In this document: one piece after another, positions 1 to 5,561 of the stretch
How positions within the stretch are numbered: the stretch's first letter is position 1
How the letters are laid out: every line of letters starts with the position of its first letter
DNA from: Bacteroidales bacterium
GTDB lineage: Bacteria; Bacteroidota; Bacteroidia; Bacteroidales; P3
NCBI GenBank assembly: GCA_012837565.1
Contig: DUQY01000222.1
Span: 1-5,561 of the forward strand
Direction: 5' to 3'
Length of the DNA: 5,561 nucleotides
Notes under the pieces: model-generated
What the model was told of the DNA's origin: nothing
The model's input: only the letters and a program-made list of their open reading frames with translations
Databases searched by the model: none
Translations under genes and position numbers: made by a program

Positions 1-1859
1 AACATGCTAGCCTTATATGAACTATTGGGGTAATCACTTATTGCTTTTTGAAGTATGGTTGATTTGTTTGCTATGTTTCCTGAGGCTCCTACCGATAACG
101 CTTTCTGATATGTTGCATAGTCTACATCGATAAGGTTAGTATTTATTACATAGTTATATTCTTTTATTGCATTATTGAAATCTCTTTCCATATAATAACA
201 ATCAGCAAGACGATTATGTGCATCAGAAATTAATTGTGGGTGTTCTCCAATGCTTGCATTTAGGAAGCTATTGAAGAAGTCTTTTGCTTTCTTGTAGTTT
301 TTTTGCTTGAAGTAATTATATGCCATTGAGTAATTAGCCTTAGAATAATATGTACTCCTATTCACATTAGGCACCTTATAGAAAGAATTTAACTCTCTAA
401 TTGAACCCTCATAATTACCCAAACGATACGAACATTCTCCTCTAAGATAATATGCTGCTGCTGTTAGGTTGTTATCAATTTGGTTTTCTAAACTCTTATT
501 AAATAATTGTATTGCTTCCTTATAATTGTTCTCGTTAAAAACTTCTATACCTCTATTTAAAGTTATTCTTTGATAGGCTGCATTAATGGTCTTGCTTCTT
601 GAAGGTAATTCTTCAATAAGTTTTAAGGCATGTTGATAGTTCTTCGATGCGCCATATAATTGGGCTAAGTATTCTTTTACTTCGTTTATCTTGCTCGATT
701 TTGGGTATGTATCGTAATAGAGTTGGAATGATTGTAGGGTTTCGTTAAATGGATTAGGTAGCTCATAAGATAGTTTGGCAAAGTTAAGAAGAGCATCTTC
801 ATTTATTGCTGGGTCAAAACCCAAGTTATAAGCTTCCTTAAAAGATGAACGAGCTGAAACCTTATCACCTGTTTTTAAATAAGAATATCCAATATTATAT
901 AATGCGTGCTGAGAAAGAGAATCGTTATTGGTTGAAGCTTTTAATAGGAAGGGGATAGCCTCTGCATGGTTTCCGCTTTTGCTTAGGGTATAACCTAATA
1001 AATAATTATCCTCTGGGGTTGAAGCTGGGTTGTCTTCAACTCCTTTTTTAAGATAGGGTATTGCTTCCTCAAATCTCTCAAGTTTACAATATGCCTCTCC
1101 CAACATCCTATTTGTTTCGTAGGAACGTTTGGAATTAGAAAGCTGTGAAAGCTCTGAGGCTTGTTTAACTAATTCAGAATAATTGTTTTGAATATAATAG
1201 ATTTGAGCTATATAGTATGGAGCGATTCCTTTAAAGTTTCTATCGTTCTTCAAGGTTTTAAATTCCTTTAAGGCTGCATCATATTTCCCTTCTGAATATA
1301 ATATATGGGCATAATAATAAGTAGAAGGTGATGAATACTTGCTTTTGGTGTCTTTTACATTTGCAAAATATCCCTTTGCAGGTTCTAAATTGTTTATATT
1401 GAAAAGGCAGTACCCAAGTTTATAATTAAATTCAAGCTTTTGTTCATTGGTAAGGCTTCCATGCTCTATTTCGTTATAGGTCTTGATAGCACTTATGAAA
1501 TCATTTTGCTTTTGATAGAAGTTAGCTAAGCTGAAAAATGCATCATTCTTTCTTACGTTATTTGGAAAAAGGGTAATGAATTCCCTGATTTGATTGTCTG
1601 CATCATTGTTTTCAAGGTTAGAGGCTGCAATTGCTTTATAGAAATAAGCATCTGCAAGGTCTGATTTATTGCCTGTCTTAAACAAATCAATATAATTAAC
1701 ATATTGTTGGTAGGCTGCAGCGTATTTTTGTTCGTTTAAAAATGCTTTTGCATCATCTAAGATTCGTTGAGGTTCTTTTATAGCTTCAGTTTTTTGAGCC
1801 ATGAGACTAAAACTAAATACATTGCATAAAAAGATAAGAGCTAAAAGTTTTCTGTTCAT
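1..1859 (-). CDS. Exported tetratricopeptide-repeat protein, C-terminus beyond window edge
   Basis: The minus-strand frame is open from the ATG at 1859 to the left edge (619 full codons, no stop), so the gene is truncated by the window. The first 21 residues are a clear signal peptide: MNRK, a hydrophobic core, then SLMA before Q22, the usual Bacteroidota cleavage context. No lipobox cysteine follows. The rest is almost entirely helical TPR units of about 34 residues; I count roughly 14-15. Typical examples are LGEAYCKLERFEEAIPYL, IGYSYLKTGDKVSARSSF and LADCYYMERDFNNAIKEY, with the G/A-Y and A-(I/L)-x-(Y/F) pattern of the family. The product is probably a periplasmic or envelope-facing scaffold that binds other proteins; no catalytic domain is visible. 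Long TPR proteins of this type are common in Bacteroidota and their partners are mostly unknown. The gene lies downstream of the broken cargo gene on the same strand, separated by hairpins, so it is probably transcribed separately. TPR identity is firm; function is not known. Confidence 0.88.
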   Translation of the reverse strand, partial: MNRKLLALIFLCNVFSFSLMAQKTEAIKEPQRILDDAKAFLNEQKYAAAYQQYVNYIDLFKTGNKSDLADAYFYKAIAASNLENNDADNQIREFITLFPNNVRKNDAFFSLANFYQKQNDFISAIKTYNEIEHGSLTNEQKLEFNYKLGYCLFNINNLEPAKGYFANVKDTKSKYSSPSTYYYAHILYSEGKYDAALKEFKTLKNDRNFKGIAPYYIAQIYYIQNNYSELVKQASELSQLSNSKRSYETNRMLGEAYCKLERFEEAIPYLKKGVEDNPASTPEDNYLLGYTLSKSGNHAEAIPFLLKASTNNDSLSQHALYNIGYSYLKTGDKVSARSSFKEAYNLGFDPAINEDALLNFAKLSYELPNPFNETLQSFQLYYDTYPKSSKINEVKEYLAQLYGASKNYQHALKLIEELPSRSKTINAAYQRITLNRGIEVFNENNYKEAIQLFNKSLENQIDNNLTAAAYYLRGECSYRLGNYEGSIRELNSFYKVPNVNRSTYYSKANYSMAYNYFKQKNYKKAKDFFNSFLNASIGEHPQLISDAHNRLADCYYMERDFNNAIKEYNYVINTNLIDVDYATYQKALSVGASGNIANKSTILQKAISDYPNSSYKASM

Positions 1860-1881
1860 AATTATATTATTTTTCACGGTA

Positions 1882-1914
1882 TAAAATTACACAATTATAA
1901 CGTAATAGAGCCAA
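1882..1914 (-). promoter_or_regulatory. Weak candidate promoter for the TPR gene
   Basis: On the minus strand, TTG (1914-1912) is followed after 22 bases by TAATTTTA (1889-1882). This resembles the Bacteroidota sigma-ABfrA pattern TTG / TAnnTTTG with the last base wrong. Transcription would begin about 15-20 bases before the ATG at 1859. The match is imperfect in an AT-rich gap, so chance is a real alternative. Confidence 0.25.
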
Positions 1915-1937
1915 TGAATTGGTATATTTTTCAATAT

Positions 1938-1961
1938 AAAAAAGTTAAACACTTATGTTTA
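1938..1961 (-). terminator. Candidate intrinsic terminator (weak hairpin plus T-run)
   Basis: Read on the minus strand, TAAACA and TGTTTA (1961-1956 and 1951-1946) form a perfect 6-bp stem around a 4-base loop, followed two bases later by six T (1943-1938). The position suits a terminator for the minus-strand cargo gene ending at 2018. The stem is AT-rich and therefore weak by itself, but it may act with the stronger hairpin just upstream at 1971-2002. Confidence 0.35.
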
Positions 1962-1970
1962 TATGAATTT

Positions 1971-2002
1971 AACCCCTTAAACATGGATTTGTATAAGGGG
2001 TT
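1971..2002 (-). terminator. Strong hairpin after the cargo gene, probable terminator
   Basis: AACCCCTTA (minus strand, 2002-1994) pairs with TAAGGGGTT (1979-1971) in a perfect 9-bp stem. After one mismatch a further 3 bp (TGT/ACA on the plus strand) can pair, leaving a loop of about 6 bases. It starts 16 bases after the stop codon of the minus-strand gene, where a terminator is expected. In the minus direction no T-run follows directly (AAATTCAT); in the plus direction the stem is followed by a T-rich stretch, so it may also stop antisense transcription. The hairpin is certain as sequence; its role is inferred. Confidence 0.5.
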
Positions 2003-2017
2003 TTAGGGGGTTTTATT

Positions 2018-3556
2018 TTATTTTGGGCTACCAATAACTGCAACGGTGCCTTTTTTCTTTTGTCTCAATCCATCACCGTCCTTATAAACTAGATACCAAA
2101 CATAGGTTCCGTCCTCTGCATAACCTCCACTTTTAAGTTTACCATTCCATCCTCCTCCAATTTTGTTATTTGTTGTGAATATGTTTTCTCCCCATAGATT
2201 AAATATTGAAAGTTCATACTCTAATGGAATTGATGAGAAAGGTAAGAATATTGATGTTATATCTCCTGAGCCTGGTGTAAATGCATTAGGAAGATATATG
2301 GTGAAGTCTGGCTTAACAATAATTCTACCTCTTGCTGTGTCTGGGCATAATGCTTCGTTATATGCAACTAATATTATTTCATATTCTCCTGGTTGGTCAT
2401 TAGGATAAAAATGGTATCCATTTTCATCTGTTGAGGTCTCTCCATCTCCAAAGTCCCAAAGTACTGAGTGAGAATTCGCTGTTAGATTTATAAATTTAGT
2501 TTGTGTATTTATATAAGTTAGGTTGGTTGGGTTTAAAGACATTGTTGCGTTAACATTTGGATATGCGGTAATAGTAATTTGATTTTTTGCCTCACAACCA
2601 AACTTATCGCTAATTGTAACTTTATATGTTGTTTGACCACTTGGCATTGCTATAGGATTAAGGGCTGTGTTGTTTTGTGCTAGTTTAAGGTCGGCAGGAA
2701 TGGATGTCCATACACATGTTATTGCATTTGTGCAAGAAAGCTGAATGCTATCTCCTTCACATATCTTATCTTTGTCAGTACTTATTTCGGTAGTTCCTGT
2801 ATTAACTCTAAAGGTTATAGTTTTTGATATTTCTCTAAAACACTCATCTCTTGCTGTAACAGTAATGGTTATTGGCTCTGTAATTGTTACATAATTTGAA
2901 TCTGCGGTTGGTGTTTCTCCAATTGGTTGGCCATCGGGGCCTGTCCATAAATATGTTGTATTATCAATGCCATTAATTACTTTTGCCTGTAACAGCTCTC
3001 TTTGAGGTAATACATCATTACAATAAACTGTATCGTTTCTTATATATGAGAACTCAAAGTTTTCAGGAACAACTGCTTTAATTGTTATTGTATCCATTTC
3101 AGAACAAGGAGTTGTTTTTTCAGTTATTATCTCTAAAGTTTTTATTTGTCCAGGAACGTCAGATGGGTCTGTAAGAAAGTTGATTGTAACCTGAGCAATA
3201 GAATCTCCTTCTGGAAATACTAGTTGGTTTCCAAATGCAATATAATCTACACCCTCAACCATATCTCCTTCAACTTGAAAAGTATAAGAATCGTATACTG
3301 TCGCTGGCCTATTAATTTTAGCTGTAATTGTTGTTGATGAGCATCCAGCTTTTAATAATAAAGAATCTCCAACACTAGGCCCTGCAGTAACTCCACTAAG
3401 ATCAATCACATCTGTTTTAAATGAATTAGCTCCAAGGTATACTCCAGAATTGTATATAGCATCGTTCACATCGCAGATTGCAATTGCAATTGAATATTTA
3501 TTACAAGGAGCAACTTTGATTTTTTTTGTTTCAAGAGCAATTGTATAGCCTTTCAT
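2018..3556 (-). CDS. C-terminal part of the broken cargo protein: Ig/PKD-like domains and CHU_C sorting domain
   Basis: This is the longest open piece after the internal stop, from its first ATG (512 residues). Residues 1-46 finish the choice-of-anchor L domain (PCNKYSIAIAICDV, then SGVYLGANSF). Residues about 60-165 look Calx-beta-like (VEGVDYIAFGNQLVFPEGD). Residues about 170-252 and 258-332 are Ig/PKD-like, with paired cysteines such as C266/C275. Residues 363-372 carry the PKD signature WDFGDGE. Residues 419-509 form the CHU_C domain: YLPNAFTP, then SIFNLWGENIF, GGGWNGK, GTYVWYLVYKDGDG and KKKGTVAVIG. The CHU_C loop usually reads PNGDGxND; here it is PGSGDITS, a divergent version. The piece has no signal peptide, so if translated from this ATG it could not reach T9SS. 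The ATG is an internal methionine of the parent gene, and 93 codons between the stop and it are also coding-like. Best read as part of the pseudogene. Confidence 0.7.
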   Translation of the reverse strand: MKGYTIALETKKIKVAPCNKYSIAIAICDVNDAIYNSGVYLGANSFKTDVIDLSGVTAGPSVGDSLLLKAGCSSTTITAKINRPATVYDSYTFQVEGDMVEGVDYIAFGNQLVFPEGDSIAQVTINFLTDPSDVPGQIKTLEIITEKTTPCSEMDTITIKAVVPENFEFSYIRNDTVYCNDVLPQRELLQAKVINGIDNTTYLWTGPDGQPIGETPTADSNYVTITEPITITVTARDECFREISKTITFRVNTGTTEISTDKDKICEGDSIQLSCTNAITCVWTSIPADLKLAQNNTALNPIAMPSGQTTYKVTISDKFGCEAKNQITITAYPNVNATMSLNPTNLTYINTQTKFINLTANSHSVLWDFGDGETSTDENGYHFYPNDQPGEYEIILVAYNEALCPDTARGRIIVKPDFTIYLPNAFTPGSGDITSIFLPFSSIPLEYELSIFNLWGENIFTTNNKIGGGWNGKLKSGGYAEDGTYVWYLVYKDGDGLRQKKKGTVAVIGSPK

Positions 3557-3835
3557 TTTATTAATTGACGAACCGCTTGAAAGCTGAATATGTAAATGAG
3601 AATTTAAAGAATTTGTACCCGAGCTGTTTCCACTGTTAACGGTATTAATTGTAACGGGTTGTTCTGGATCGGTGTCAGGAATTATTGCAATATTATAATT
3701 AGCAATTGAGTTGTATCCTTGAACAGTAATAGGGGTTACTCCATCGCTTGCAAGTGGTCCTGTAACGAAGAATCCAAATGCATCGTTGAAGTTAGAATTA
3801 ACAAAACCAGGGTATTCATCACTTGCAAATACATA

Positions 3836-4279
3836 TTAAAATGAAATTTCATTCCCCTGAGGAACAAAGTCGAATGTTAATACTCCAATATCGTTCATAG
3901 ATTGGCTAAAGCCAAGTTCAGTAAGCAATAATCTAAGAGGAACGGCTGTTTGTTCGTCATTGTTTTGTGGTATTCCATTTGAACTGTGAATTGCAGCCGA
4001 CCCTGCAGCTGCATCTTGAATATCTCCCGTAACAATTACAAGCCCGCTACTAAGTTTTACATTTTGCCCACTAGTATCTGCATTAGTGAATGTTCCAAAT
4101 TGATTTGAGTTTACACCTAATTGTCCATTAAATCTCACGTTTGAAATTTCAACCCCTTCTCCAATAAAAAAGTTTTCTATAATGCTTTGAGCATTTTGTC
4201 CACTTTGAGAGGTGCAAACTACTTGTGAATATCCTAGGATAGGTAAAAGAAATGCTATTAAGAGTAATGTTTTTTTCAT
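3836..4279 (-). CDS. N-terminal part of the broken cargo protein: signal peptide and half a choice-of-anchor L domain
   Basis: This piece encodes 147 residues. MKKTLLLIAFLLPILGYS is a textbook signal peptide cut before Q19. It is followed by the first part of a choice-of-anchor L domain: AQSIIENFFIGEGVEISNV, then LSSGLVIVTGDI and GVLTFDFVPQGNEISF. It ends at TAA 3836-3838, in the middle of the conserved core strand. A GTG at 4297 would add six residues (MLKKFI), but I prefer the ATG at 4279 because the signal peptide starts cleanly there and the predicted -7 box at 4307-4300 places the transcript start at or after the GTG. The truncated product could be exported through Sec but lacks the CHU_C domain needed for T9SS and is unlikely to fold. 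Confidence 0.7.
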   Translation of the reverse strand: MKKTLLLIAFLLPILGYSQVVCTSQSGQNAQSIIENFFIGEGVEISNVRFNGQLGVNSNQFGTFTNADTSGQNVKLSSGLVIVTGDIQDAAAGSAAIHSSNGIPQNNDEQTAVPLRLLLTELGFSQSMNDIGVLTFDFVPQGNEISF

Positions 4280-4299
4280 AATAAACTTTTTTAACACAG

Positions 4300-4307
4300 C
4301 AAAGATA
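4300..4307 (-). promoter_or_regulatory. -7 box for the minus-strand cargo gene
   Basis: TATCTTTG on the minus strand (4307-4300) fits the Bacteroidota -7 consensus TAnnTTTG at all six fixed positions. It ends 20 bases before the ATG at 4279, which would give a short A-rich leader (TTAAAAAAG) as is usual in this phylum. I do not see a clear TTG -33 element at the expected 19-22 base spacing, so the promoter is only half supported. Confidence 0.5.
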
Positions 4308-4360
4308 ATAATTATATAGATTATTCTTATAAATATAACACTATAAATCTAATTTTTGTT

Positions 4361-4368
4361 TACTTTTG
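4361..4368 (+). promoter_or_regulatory. -7 box for the gldE-gldD operon
   Basis: TACTTTTG at 4361-4368 is an exact TAnnTTTG match. It ends 25 bases before the proposed TTG start of gldE at 4394, leaving an A-rich leader (ACAAATAATTAAAACGAG). No TTG -33 element sits at the usual distance upstream. The two opposing -7 boxes in this gap are 53 bases apart, so the promoters face away from each other and their upstream elements would overlap. Confidence 0.5.
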
Positions 4369-4393
4369 CCAATACAAATAATTAAAACGAGAA

Positions 4394-5203
4394 TTGAAAA
4401 AGGATTTATTTTTACTAAAAAAGGCATTAAAACCTTTTTATAACATGTATCTAAAGCTATATATGGGTTTAGATAAGACTGAAAACGACTTCACAGAAAC
4501 AGAGTTTAATAGGAAGGTTATTAGACTAGACAATGACGTGTCAGATATTATGACAGCTAGGGTTGATATCTTGGCATTAGAGTTTTCAACTCCTTTTAAT
4601 GAGGTTATGGAGACTATTGCAAAGAGTGGATTTTCGAGAATTCCTGTTTATGAAAATGAATTAGACCAAATAAAAGGGGTGCTTCATGTTAAGGACCTTT
4701 TTAAATACTTATGCGTAGATAAAGAATTTGAATGGAATAGGATAATTAGGGAGGCTTTTTTTGTTCCAGAAACAAAAGACGCTAATGATTTACTTATAGA
4801 GTTTCAAGAAGATAAACGTCACCAAGCAATTGTTGTTGACGAGTTTGGCTCTGTTGTAGGAATTGTTAGCTTAGAGGATATTTTGGAAGAAATTGTTGGA
4901 GAGATTATTGATGAATTCGACTCCTTTCAACCTTCATTATTTACAAGGGTAGGGAAGAGGAGCTATTTGTTCGCAGGCAAAATAAGTATTAATGACTTCT
5001 GTAAAGCAATTGGTCTTCCTGACGATAAGTTTTTTGAAGAAGTTAAAGGCGATGCAGATACTTTGGCAGGCATGTTAATTGAAATTGTTGGTCACTTGCC
5101 AAAGCAAGGAGAGAAGATTAAGTTCCAGAACTATATTTTCGTTGTTGAAAAAGCTGACAATAGAAGGGTTGAAATAGTTAAACTTACTATTAAAATTGAT
5201 TAG
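4394..5203 (+). CDS. gldE: GldE-like CBS-pair / CorC_HlyC protein lacking the membrane domain
   Basis: This is a 269-residue protein. Two CBS domains span about 51-110 (DIMTARVDI, GFSRIPVYEN, IKGVLHVKDLF) and 118-172 (FFVPETKDANDLLIEF, IVVDEFGSVVGIVSLEDILEEIVGEI). A CorC_HlyC domain follows at about 188-267 (DADTLAGMLIEIVGHLPKQGE). The FEWNRIIREAFFVPETK stretch and the gldD gene 7 bases downstream point to GldE rather than a general CorC. GldE belongs to the gliding/T9SS gene set; its biochemical role is unknown, and relatives (CNNM/CorC) bind nucleotides and affect Mg2+ transport. GldE normally begins with a DUF21/CNNM membrane domain and has about 430 residues; here that part is absent, and a TAA at 4379-4381 closes the frame upstream. 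The start is TTG at 4394; in-frame ATGs at 4445 and 4463 are alternatives that would still keep both CBS domains. Residues 5-26 (LFLLKKALKPFYNMYLKLYM) may be a remnant or an amphipathic helix. Confidence 0.8.
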   Translation: MKKDLFLLKKALKPFYNMYLKLYMGLDKTENDFTETEFNRKVIRLDNDVSDIMTARVDILALEFSTPFNEVMETIAKSGFSRIPVYENELDQIKGVLHVKDLFKYLCVDKEFEWNRIIREAFFVPETKDANDLLIEFQEDKRHQAIVVDEFGSVVGIVSLEDILEEIVGEIIDEFDSFQPSLFTRVGKRSYLFAGKISINDFCKAIGLPDDKFFEEVKGDADTLAGMLIEIVGHLPKQGEKIKFQNYIFVVEKADNRRVEIVKLTIKID

Positions 5204-5210
5204 AACTAAG

Positions 5211-5561
5211 ATGCAAAAGAGATTTTTTTTATTAGCTATATTATCTGCGGGACTTTTCATTGCTTGTTCGGGTGATAAAAACTCAGCCCCTAAGCCAAAG
5301 ACTTATTTCCGAATAGATGTTCCTTTACCAATTTATCAGAAGTTCGATACATTAGGACTTCCTTTTATGTTTGATTATCCAAACTATGGAGTAGTTGAAA
5401 AAGCAGAAGAAAGGTTTGATAATAAGAACTGGTTTAATATAAACTATCCTGATTATGGTTGTAAGTTATATTTAAGCTTTGTTGGTCTTTCTTCAAAAAA
5501 CACTTTGTCTAATCTTGTAAATGACAGTTATAATCTAACAAAAGAGCACGATAAGTTTTCA
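5211..5561 (+). CDS. gldD: Gliding motility / T9SS lipoprotein GldD, N-terminal part
   Basis: The frame is open from ATG 5211 to the right edge (117 codons), so the C-terminus is missing; the family is usually about 180-200 residues. The signal peptide MQKRFFLLAILSAGLFIAC ends at a lipobox (FIA-C19), so the protein should be lipidated and anchored in the envelope. The mature part shows GldD features: KPKTYFRIDVPLPIYQKFD, then LPFMFDYPNYGVVE, WFNINYPDYGCKLYLSF, and a helix around NLVNDSYNLTKEH. In Flavobacterium johnsoniae GldD is one of the lipoproteins required for gliding, and gld mutants of this class are also linked to T9SS function; its molecular activity is not known. It starts 7 bases after the gldE stop with no terminator between, so the two are one operon. 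Confidence rests on both sequence and the gldE-gldD order. Confidence 0.9.
   Translation, partial: MQKRFFLLAILSAGLFIACSGDKNSAPKPKTYFRIDVPLPIYQKFDTLGLPFMFDYPNYGVVEKAEERFDNKNWFNINYPDYGCKLYLSFVGLSSKNTLSNLVNDSYNLTKEHDKFS

Larger units (their letters stand above)
2018..4279 (-). pseudogene. T9SS cargo protein (choice-of-anchor L / CHU_C), interrupted by one in-frame stop
   Basis: One minus-strand frame runs from ATG 4279 to the TAA at 2018-2020 (753 codons), broken only by a TAA at 3836-3838 (codon 148). The two sides are in the same frame and continue one domain: FDFVPQGNEISF before the stop and YVFASDEYPGF after it, which together match the core of choice-of-anchor L domains. Domain order in whole-gene numbering: signal peptide 1-18 (cut before Q19), choice-of-anchor L about 20-290, Calx-beta-like about 300-405, two Ig/PKD-like segments about 410-575, PKD about 595-655 (WDFGDGE motif), CHU_C type B sorting domain about 658-750. 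An intact product would be exported through Sec and then T9SS to the surface or medium, probably as an adhesin or surface-structure protein. The gene is divergent from gldE-gldD. Because the frame is unchanged, an indel cannot explain the break; it is a substitution, either real (recent decay) or a base-call error. Confidence 0.82.

Noticed and set aside
2163..2408. 81-codon open frame on the plus strand
   Set aside because: It lies wholly antisense to the CHU_C/PKD coding frame, whose protein domains are recognisable; the plus-strand product shows no domain or signal peptide.
3557..3835. Intergenic region between two separate genes
   Set aside because: The stretch is open in the same frame and encodes conserved choice-of-anchor L residues (YVFASDEYPGF, NDAFGFFVTGP), so it is interior coding sequence of one broken gene.
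3836..3838. Alternative genetic code with TAA read as sense
   Set aside because: The same gene ends at TAA with a normal CHU_C C-terminus, TAG ends gldE, and no other conserved region contains an internal TAA.
4280..4297. GTG start at 4297 adding MLKKFI to the cargo protein
   Set aside because: The signal peptide begins cleanly at ATG 4279, and the -7 box at 4307-4300 would start transcription about at or after the GTG.
4280..4393. Hidden or frameshifted DUF21 membrane domain upstream of gldE
   Set aside because: Only 114 bases separate the divergent starts, they are very AT-rich with stops, and no hydrophobic helix pattern is seen.
5075..5260. 61-codon open frame on the minus strand
   Set aside because: It is antisense to the conserved CorC_HlyC end of gldE and the start of gldD, and its product is low-complexity N/F/L-rich as expected for a shadow frame.

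Overview
The window looks like chromosomal DNA of an AT-rich member of the Bacteroidota (roughly one third G+C by eye). The evidence is a gldE-gldD gene pair, a secreted protein ending in the type B (CHU_C) sorting domain of the type IX secretion system (T9SS), exact TAnnTTTG -7 boxes, and A-rich leaders without strong Shine-Dalgarno sites. I cannot assign a genus. The lack of an obvious marine or gut signature leaves the habitat open.

Layout: positions 1-1859 (minus strand) hold the N-terminal 619 codons of a large exported tetratricopeptide-repeat (TPR) protein that runs off the left edge. A 158-base gap (1860-2017) carries two hairpins that could end transcription of the next gene, and a weak promoter for the TPR gene. 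Positions 2018-4279 (minus) hold one long reading frame for a multidomain T9SS cargo protein: signal peptide, choice-of-anchor L domain, Calx-beta-like and Ig/PKD-like domains, CHU_C domain. A single in-frame TAA at 3836-3838 interrupts it. A 114-base divergent intergenic region (4280-4393) has an exact Bacteroidota -7 box on each strand. Positions 4394-5203 (plus) encode a GldE-type CBS/CorC_HlyC protein that lacks the usual N-terminal membrane domain. Seven bases later the lipoprotein gene gldD begins (5211) and runs off the right edge.

How the genes fit together: GldD and GldE belong to the gliding-motility/T9SS gene set, and the divergent gene encodes a protein of the kind T9SS exports to the cell surface. 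The neighbourhood therefore pairs a secretion accessory operon with a possible substrate. The TPR protein has a signal peptide and probably acts in the periplasm or at the envelope; its link to the other genes is not shown. I found no RNA genes, CRISPR, insertion sequences or phage genes, and no gene-free stretch longer than 300 bases. The two most notable points are the nonsense codon in the cargo gene and the membrane-domain-less GldE.
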